This document shows, one piece after another, positions 34,550 through 43,661 of a stretch of DNA of 43,661 nucleotides. A model generated the notes under the pieces. That model made no database searches, was not told the DNA's origin, and was given only the letters and a program-made list of their open reading frames with translations. Source of the DNA: Methyloceanibacter sp. (GTDB lineage: Bacteria > Pseudomonadota > Alphaproteobacteria > Rhizobiales > Methyloligellaceae); the NCBI GenBank assembly GCA_030064755.1, contig JASJEH010000018.1:1-43661 (forward strand), given 5' to 3'. Each line of letters opens with the position of its first letter. Within the stretch, counting starts at the first letter, position 1. Made by a program: the position numbers and the translations under genes.

Positions 34550-35962
34550 CTATTTGTTTGCCAGGACAACAGAGGCTCTCGCATCATCAAACCATCTGTC
34601 GATGGCATCATCGACGCTTCTGTCGAGGCCGAGTTGCCACGTCGCAATCGTGGCGTCGAGCGCTTCCTCGTTGGCCGCGACAAAGCTGTCACGGTTGATC
34701 GCCTCGCTCGCCTCGTTGACGAAGTAGTCGATCGCGATACCGATCGCCACACCAAGCGCCGCCCCGATCACCTGTCCACCAACTGGCTCCACTACCGTCC
34801 CGACAGCGGCCCCTTGCAATGCAGGGCCAGCCCGCGTCGCGAGCGACGTCGCGAGGCGTGTGGACATTTGACCGAAGCTCCGTGCCGAAATGGCATTGAT
34901 CGTACGGCCCAACGTCAGCGCGCCGACCGTACCACCCGCGGCAGCGGCTCCAACGCCGACAATGCCATCGTAAGCGCGGTCCTCCATGAGGTAGGTCGGC
35001 GCTTTCCATTTCTGCGCGTCCCAGTCGAGTTTCACGTTGGTCATGGAGGTGGTCTCGGGAATGTCCTCCATGTTGCTGGTATGCTTTGCGAGAAACAGCT
35101 GTAGCCGCATATCGGTATTGGCAATCACGCGCCGGTAGCTGTCGTGCGCATGACGCACCGCCTGCTCTACGCCCTTGGTAATGGTCTGATCGCGCAGCTC
35201 AGGCTTCAGGACCTGGTCCGTGTAGTTCTTTAGGAAGTATTCCTCGACGTCGGCTTCAATCGCCTCACCAAGGGACTCATACTTCCCGGTTTCAAAAAAG
35301 CGGCTGACCGCTGAGGCCACCGTCTCCTTCAGGACAATGTAAGAGCGCTTCCACTCGAAGAACCAGTCGGCATACGCCTCGATCGCTTGATCGCGATCCC
35401 GAAAGGCGAGATCAAAGCTCCGCGCCAGATCCTCGTGGGCGACCTGCTTTATCCGCGCGCGTTCTTCATCGAGCATGAGGATCGTGCCGTTGACGAACTT
35501 GTCAGCCTCTGACTGCCCGACGACAAGTCTGTGCAGCTTGCCATCAATGTCCCTGACCACAAGATCCACCGCATCGGGCGGTAATGTCTTGTTGGGCTTG
35601 AAAACATCGAAGAGGCTTTTGTCGGGATGAACCGCCGCTGTGTGATCGAGATGACGGTAGTAGCTGCGGTAGTACGTGGTTCCCAACGACAGCACCGCAT
35701 AGGCAATCAATATTAGACCGATCGCCATGCCGATGGGCTTGAGGAACATCCCGAGCGGTCCCGGCTTCACGACCTTCTGCTTGATCGGCCGCTGCGCCTT
35801 GGCTACCTCGCGCTCCTTCGCAGACGCCGTCTGTCTCCGCGTTACGCGAGACAGCCAGGACTCCTCCTTGGCGGGAGCGCCGTCAGACACATCACCAATG
35901 TCGTGCGCATCGCCATCGTATGCTCCCACGAGGGCGGTGCCGCGCTGTCCGTCGCCAAGCAT
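34550..35962 (-). CDS. Membrane protein with glycine-zipper-like C-terminus, function unknown
   Basis: The 470-residue protein has a basic cytosolic N-terminus, one membrane helix at about 73-94 (FLKPIGMAIGLILIAYAVL), and a soluble, largely alpha-helical region up to 330. Two glycine/alanine-rich hydrophobic segments follow (about 332-352, GVGAAAAGGTVGALTLG, and 385-413, GGQVIGAALGVAIGIAIDYF), like glycine zippers of membrane-inserting or oligomerising proteins. AGGAGAGGTG precedes the ATG. The next gene is the tail-anchored coiled-coil protein. I recognise no domain family; the pair looks like a small two-component membrane assembly. Confidence 0.75.
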   Translation of the reverse strand: MLGDGQRGTALVGAYDGDAHDIGDVSDGAPAKEESWLSRVTRRQTASAKEREVAKAQRPIKQKVVKPGPLGMFLKPIGMAIGLILIAYAVLSLGTTYYRSYYRHLDHTAAVHPDKSLFDVFKPNKTLPPDAVDLVVRDIDGKLHRLVVGQSEADKFVNGTILMLDEERARIKQVAHEDLARSFDLAFRDRDQAIEAYADWFFEWKRSYIVLKETVASAVSRFFETGKYESLGEAIEADVEEYFLKNYTDQVLKPELRDQTITKGVEQAVRHAHDSYRRVIANTDMRLQLFLAKHTSNMEDIPETTSMTNVKLDWDAQKWKAPTYLMEDRAYDGIVGVGAAAAGGTVGALTLGRTINAISARSFGQMSTRLATSLATRAGPALQGAAVGTVVEPVGGQVIGAALGVAIGIAIDYFVNEASEAINRDSFVAANEEALDATIATWQLGLDRSVDDAIDRWFDDARASVVLANK

Positions 35963-36089
35963 GTCCTATGACACCTCTCCTGTGACACTCGGAGCCGATT
36001 GAAGGCAGAGCCCCCTCACCCTTCACACACCCTTGTTATATATAAGAACGGCGACCATTGGATGTAAGCCAGGCCGCATGCCGGTGCGG

Positions 36090-36821
36090 TTAGCTATGCG
36101 TCACAAGCCTAAAGAGCCACTCAAACAACCCCTTACGGTCGGTTCGGTAGTTTGCGATCGTATCGCCTTCGTCGATTTTGATGGATAGACCGCCAAGCGC
36201 GTTCACGACCTCGAACGCGTGCTCGTCCGTGACGTCGTCGCCAATAAATATGGGTGTGCGCCCCTTGAACGGCGCTTCTTTGAGAATGGCGCGCACGGCC
36301 TCCCCCTTGTCCACACCCTCGGGCTTCAACTCGAAGACCATCTTGCCCGGCAGGATTACGAGACTGGGATTCTCAGCCACGACATCGCGAACGGCCGCTT
36401 CGCACGAAGCCGCCAGATCCGGCCGCTGCCGGTAATGCAGGGAGAGCGACGACCGTTTCCGCTCAAGAATGAGCCCCGGATGCTCCTCCACGAGCGGTGC
36501 CAACGCCATATAGGCAGCCTCGACCGCTTGGGCGTTCCCTTCATCGAAATGCAAGGACCCGGTCGAATCGCGCCGGACCGAACCGTGCTCCGCCGCCGTT
36601 GCGAGCTTGATCGGTGTCAAGAACCCGTCCACTGCATCGAGCGGGCGCCCCGTCACAATGGCGACCGCGCCGCCATACTGTGTCGACAGCGCCTCTAGCA
36701 CTTCGCGCACCTCTGGCTCGACGGTGACCAACTCCGGACGCGGAGCAATTGCGACCAGCGTCCCGTCAAAATCGAAGAAGAAGGCACTCGCAGACGGAAC
36801 ATCCGGCAGAGTATTGGTCAT
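36090..36821 (-). CDS. otsB: Trehalose-6-phosphate phosphatase
   Basis: OtsB removes the phosphate from trehalose-6-phosphate. The 243-residue HAD-type enzyme has motif I FFFDFDGTLVAIAP at residue 13, motif II IVTGRPLD near 55, and motif IV IFIGDDVTDEHAFE near 193. It is divergent from otsA across a 352-base gap. Confidence 0.97.
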   Translation of the reverse strand: MTNTLPDVPSASAFFFDFDGTLVAIAPRPELVTVEPEVREVLEALSTQYGGAVAIVTGRPLDAVDGFLTPIKLATAAEHGSVRRDSTGSLHFDEGNAQAVEAAYMALAPLVEEHPGLILERKRSSLSLHYRQRPDLAASCEAAVRDVVAENPSLVILPGKMVFELKPEGVDKGEAVRAILKEAPFKGRTPIFIGDDVTDEHAFEVVNALGGLSIKIDEGDTIANYRTDRKGLFEWLFRLVTHS

Positions 36822-37173
36822 TGCTCTCCACTAGGGGCGACGTTGGATTGCAAGCAGGTGGGCAATTCAATCCAAACCTTGGTAGAATCGCATTCATTCA
36901 CCGAATGCCCGAAAAATAGTCTATATGTTCCGAAACTTTTGTGGCGATTTCGGTTTAGGATCGATTGTCCCGCACAGCAGCTCAGCGCCAGCGAATACGG
37001 TTCTTGGTGGTGGGATGCAAGTATCAAGGGCGACAAGTGTTCGAAGGTACATGGCCGCGTCATCCGCCCGGGGTACGACACTCGGAACTCGGATAGCGTG
37101 TGATTCGGTCCGCTACGACAGACGTTCGACCCGTGATGATGTGCTAAGCCGCTTAGAGTGATCCCAAGAGCTG
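36822..37173. other. Divergent intergenic region otsB / otsA
   Basis: This 352-base region must contain both ots promoters. I looked for the general-stress sigma EcfG pattern (GGAAC, about 16 bases, CGTT) that often drives trehalose genes in this order. A GGAAC occurs at 37084-37088 and a GTTCC at 36929-36933, but neither has a partner box at the right distance. No small gene is called. Confidence 0.4.
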
Positions 37174-38604
37174 ATGGCTGTGATGAAGGAAAAAAAGCGC
37201 CGCCTCGTCGTAGTGTCCAACCGGGTCGCGGATTTCAACGCCAAATTCCAGACCGGCGGCCTGGCCGTTGCCCTCGGCGATGCGCTCAAAGCCTCCAAAG
37301 GTCTTTGGTTTGGCTGGAGCGGGGACACGCGCGATGACGCGGTTGAGGTGCCGCCCCATGTCGAGCACATCTCCGGACTGACCGTCGCCACCATCGACCT
37401 CACGGACAAAGAAGCGGAAGGGTACTACTTCGGCTACGCCAACCGCTGCCTCTGGCCCGCACTGCACTACCGGCTCGATCTCGCGCAATCCAATGAAGAG
37501 CAAAGTGAGATCTACTTCCAGGTGAACGCCCGGTTCGCGGACGCGTTGATGCCGCTGATAACCGCCGACGACATCATTTGGATCAACGATTACCACCTGA
37601 TTCCGTTGGCAGAAAAACTGAAGGAACGCGGTTGCCGCGCCCGAATTGGGTTCTTCCTCCACACGCCATTTCCTTCGCCGGAAATCTTTGCGGCGATCCC
37701 TGGCCAGAAGCGGCTTGGCAATGCTCTGATGGTGTATGACGTGGTCGGTTTCCAGACCACGTGGGACCGCGACAATTTCTGCCGTTATGTCGCGGCCTCG
37801 CTCGACGGCGAACAGCTCCAGGGCGACCGCGTCACCGCCCAGGGCGCAACAACGCTCGCATCGGTCTTTCCTGTCGGCATCGACGTGAAGCACTTTCAGC
37901 AGCTCGCCGAGGAAGAGGACGCCCTCGGACCGCTTCTTCCGGACGCTAACGAGGATATGAAGACGATTATCGGCGTGGACCGCCTCGATTACACCAAAGG
38001 GCTACCCGAGCGACTTCGGGCCTTCGAAGTATTGCTCGAGCAGTTTCCTGAGCATCACGGCAAGGTGCGGCTGGTGCAAATTGCACCGCCAACCCGCGAA
38101 GGTCTGCCCGTCTATCAGGAGATCCGAGAGAACGTCGAACGGCTCGTCGGCCGCATCAATGGCCGCTTCAGCGACCTGAGCTGGCAGCCGGTCATCTATA
38201 TGCATCGCGGCGTGGCCCAGAACACTCTCGTCCGCCTGTTCCGGCGCAGTGATGTTGGCCTTGTGACGCCTCTGCACGATGGAATGAACCTTGTGGCGAA
38301 AGAGTACATCGCCGCGCAGGCAGCGCAGGATCCTGGTGTGCTGGTCCTATCGCGCTTCGCTGGCGCCGCCGAGCAACTGCGCGAAGCCCTGCTCATCAAT
38401 CCGCACGATATTCAGGAAACGGCGCGCGCGCTCGACCGGGCACTCACGATGCCACGCCAAGAACGCTGGGCCCGACACAACCGGCTGTGGCAGCGCATCG
38501 AGACATACGACCTCTTCAACTGGCGCGATAGCTTCATTCAGTCCTTCGCCGAGTCGGATACAAATCCGGTCAACCTCTTCCCGAAAGAGGCCGGTGCCGC
38601 CTGA
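37174..38604 (+). CDS. otsA: Trehalose-6-phosphate synthase
   Basis: OtsA couples UDP-glucose to glucose-6-phosphate. The 476-residue GT20 enzyme has the N-terminal VVVSNRVAD, WINDYHLIPLAEKL, the phosphate and nucleotide contacts DRLDYTKGLPERL and the HDGMNLVAKEYIAAQ loop. Start at MAVMKEKKRR. It is followed after 173 bases by treS-mak on the same strand. Trehalose protects against drought and osmotic stress. Confidence 0.98.
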   Translation: MAVMKEKKRRLVVVSNRVADFNAKFQTGGLAVALGDALKASKGLWFGWSGDTRDDAVEVPPHVEHISGLTVATIDLTDKEAEGYYFGYANRCLWPALHYRLDLAQSNEEQSEIYFQVNARFADALMPLITADDIIWINDYHLIPLAEKLKERGCRARIGFFLHTPFPSPEIFAAIPGQKRLGNALMVYDVVGFQTTWDRDNFCRYVAASLDGEQLQGDRVTAQGATTLASVFPVGIDVKHFQQLAEEEDALGPLLPDANEDMKTIIGVDRLDYTKGLPERLRAFEVLLEQFPEHHGKVRLVQIAPPTREGLPVYQEIRENVERLVGRINGRFSDLSWQPVIYMHRGVAQNTLVRLFRRSDVGLVTPLHDGMNLVAKEYIAAQAAQDPGVLVLSRFAGAAEQLREALLINPHDIQETARALDRALTMPRQERWARHNRLWQRIETYDLFNWRDSFIQSFAESDTNPVNLFPKEAGAA

Positions 38605-38777
38605 TAGGGGCGGCAGGCTCTCAGCTGTGGTCCAGGTGGGACGAAACGACCGACGGGCGGCACATAATTGGCTCTAGTCCCGGCCGTAGAACCCTCTTAC
38701 CTTGAGCGGCACGATGGCTTATCAGGACGAGCCTAGAAATCGTCTATCGCCAACCCTCACCGCATCACCCACGCCCC

Positions 38778-42071
<3,294 letters not shown>

Positions 42072-42111
42072 TCTCCATTCGCGCCTTCAGCCAGCCATGG
42101 GATAGCCGCCG

Positions 42112-43661
42112 ATGTCGCTGAAACTCGATCCGGGCGCACCCACGCCGCTTGGGGCGACGTTCGACGGCCAGGGCGTTAACTTCGCGTTGTTCTCCGCACA
42201 CGCGACGCGAGTCGATTTGTGCCTTTTTGACGAAAGCGGCACAGAGACGGAACGGATCACGCTGCCCGAATACACGGACGAAGTCTGGCATGGCTATGTT
42301 CGGGGGCTAGGGCCGGGGCAGCATTACGGCTACCGCGTGCACGGGCCCTATGTTCCCCGGCACGGCCATCGCTTCAACCGCAACAAGCTGCTGCTGGATC
42401 CATATGCAAGAGCCTATGCGGGGACGCTGCGCTGGGATGACAGTCTGTTTGGGTATCAAATCGGCGCCAAGCGCGGCGACCTCGTCAAGAGCAGAACGGA
42501 CAGTGCGCCCTTCATGCCGAAATGCGTGGTCACGGGTGAAGAGACGCTGCCTCTGAACAATCGGCCCAATCGGCCCTGGCACGAGACCGTCATATACGAA
42601 GCCCATGTAAAGGGCATGACCGCGCGCCATCCCGATGTGCCGGAAGCCATTCGCGGAAAGTTCGCCGGACTCTCGCACCCCGCGGTGATCGAGCATCTCG
42701 TCAAGCTTGGCGTTACGGCTATCGAGCTTCTACCCATCCATGCGATCGTGAACGACCGGCATCTGGTGGAGCACGGGCTCAGCAACTATTGGGGCTACAA
42801 CAGCATCGGCTTTTTCGCGCCCGCCGAACGCTACATCTCGCCGGGTGCCGGCGTTGGCGAGTTCCGCACCACGGTCAACCGGCTCCATGATGCAGGCATC
42901 GAGGTCTTGCTGGATGTCGTCTACAACCATACCGCCGAGGGCAACGAGCTCGGACCGACTCTGTCGTTTCGAGGCATAGACAACGCCTCCTATTACAAGC
43001 TCGCGGAAAACGAGCGGCACTACAACGACACGACAGGCTGCGGAAACACAATGGACCTGGCGCACCCCCGCGTCCTTCAATTAGCGATGGACTCCTTGCG
43101 GTACTGGGTAGAGCAATGCGGCGTGGACGGCTTCCGCTTCGACCTCGCGCCCGCACTCGCGCGCGACGGCAACGGTTTTGACGCGAGCGCTGCATTTCTC
43201 GATGCCATCGGCCAGGACCCTATTCTTTCACATACCAAGCTCATCGCCGAACCCTGGGACCTTGGCGAGGACGGCTATCAGCTTGGTATGTTTCCGCCGG
43301 GCTGGACGGAGTGGAACGACCAATGGCGGGATGGACTCCGCGCTTATTGGAAGGGCGACATGGGCCGGCTGCCAGAGCTCGGCCGCCGCATCTCCGGCTC
43401 GGCGGAGATCTTCGATCGCCGCGGTCGTAAACCCTGGGCCAGCGTTAATTTCGTCGCGGCCCATGATGGCTTCACGCTCAAGGACGTCGTTTCCTACAGC
43501 GAGAAGCACAACGAGGCCAACTTGGAAGATAACCAGGACGGCCATTCGCATAATTGCAGCTCCAATTGGGGCGTTGAGGGACCGACCGACGACGTCGCTA
43601 TCCTGGACCAGCGCGACCGCGTTCGCCGCGCCCTCGCCGCCAGCCTCTTGTTCTGTCACGG
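42112..43661 (+). CDS. glgX: Glycogen debranching enzyme GlgX (3' end cut off by window edge)
   Basis: 516 codons are visible before the edge; the family is about 650-750 residues. A starch-binding N-terminal domain (TPLGATFDGQGVNFALFSAHATRVDLCLFDE) precedes the GH13 barrel. Conserved sites seen are LLPIHAIVNDRHLVEHGLSNYWGYN, DVVYNHTAEGNE, GFRFDLAPAL (nucleophile Asp), LIAEPWDLGE (acid Glu) and VAAHDGFTLKD. It cleaves alpha-1,6 branches of glycogen trimmed by phosphorylase. It starts 40 bases after treS-mak, likely the same transcript. Confidence 0.96.
   Translation, partial: MSLKLDPGAPTPLGATFDGQGVNFALFSAHATRVDLCLFDESGTETERITLPEYTDEVWHGYVRGLGPGQHYGYRVHGPYVPRHGHRFNRNKLLLDPYARAYAGTLRWDDSLFGYQIGAKRGDLVKSRTDSAPFMPKCVVTGEETLPLNNRPNRPWHETVIYEAHVKGMTARHPDVPEAIRGKFAGLSHPAVIEHLVKLGVTAIELLPIHAIVNDRHLVEHGLSNYWGYNSIGFFAPAERYISPGAGVGEFRTTVNRLHDAGIEVLLDVVYNHTAEGNELGPTLSFRGIDNASYYKLAENERHYNDTTGCGNTMDLAHPRVLQLAMDSLRYWVEQCGVDGFRFDLAPALARDGNGFDASAAFLDAIGQDPILSHTKLIAEPWDLGEDGYQLGMFPPGWTEWNDQWRDGLRAYWKGDMGRLPELGRRISGSAEIFDRRGRKPWASVNFVAAHDGFTLKDVVSYSEKHNEANLEDNQDGHSHNCSSNWGVEGPTDDVAILDQRDRVRRALAASLLFCH

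Noticed and set aside
37084-37123. GGAAC near otsA as part of an EcfG general-stress promoter
   Set aside because: The matching CGTT box is not at the 15-17 base distance needed.

Overview
This 43.7 kb window is GC-rich chromosomal DNA from an alphaproteobacterium, most likely of the order Hyphomicrobiales (Rhizobiales). The evidence is gene content: an alphaproteobacterial usg gene, a BA14K-family secreted protein, DUF6111 and DUF1285 genes beside the CCA-adding enzyme, the MoxR/DUF58/DUF4159 cluster, and groESL under a CIRCE element. Genus cannot be fixed by reading alone. Genes are densely packed, and I see no rRNA, tRNA, CRISPR array, insertion sequence or prophage. One gene is cut by each edge: an aldolase/dehydrogenase on the left and a glycogen debranching enzyme on the right.

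Layout. 1-7.3 kb: a bifunctional aldolase/short-chain dehydrogenase, a small secreted Arg/Tyr-rich protein, an MgtC/DUF4010 membrane protein, and a methylthioadenosine (MTA) salvage group (mtnA, apt, mtnP) with a bactofilin gene inserted on the other strand. 7.3-10.6 kb: the cytochrome bc1 operon petA-petB-petC with a small periplasmic molybdopterin-oxidoreductase-like protein as fourth gene. 10.9-17.2 kb: hemF, a 51-residue membrane peptide, a cold-shock protein, a BA14K protein, a membrane desaturase, a divergent methyltransferase/LysR pair and a CBS-domain protein. 17.2-21.2 kb: a DM13 protein, usg, groES-groEL and a hicAB toxin-antitoxin pair. 21.2-30.6 kb: cca, DUF6111 and DUF1285 facing a four-gene moxR/DUF58/DUF4159/VWA-like operon. 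30.6-36 kb: a GNAT acetyltransferase, wrbA, a NUDIX hydrolase, a metallophosphoesterase and two uncharacterised membrane proteins. 36-43.7 kb: otsB and otsA divergently arranged, then treS-mak and glgX.

How the genes fit together. MtnP splits MTA to adenine and methylthioribose-1-phosphate; Apt recycles the adenine and MtnA isomerises the sugar phosphate. The pet genes encode all three redox subunits of respiratory complex III. The right end is a trehalose/alpha-glucan block: OtsA and OtsB make trehalose from UDP-glucose, TreS-Mak interconverts trehalose and maltose and phosphorylates maltose for glucan synthesis, and GlgX debranches the glucan.

Nothing here is an unmistakable new large system. 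The least explained parts are the two-gene membrane module at 33.7-36.0 kb, a structured wrbA leader carrying two sequence blocks that resemble the c-di-GMP-I riboswitch, the fourth gene of the bc1 operon, and a few small membrane or secreted peptides. Regulatory sites read directly from the sequence include the CIRCE element, a twin 10-bp repeat at the hicAB promoter, and several intrinsic terminators.
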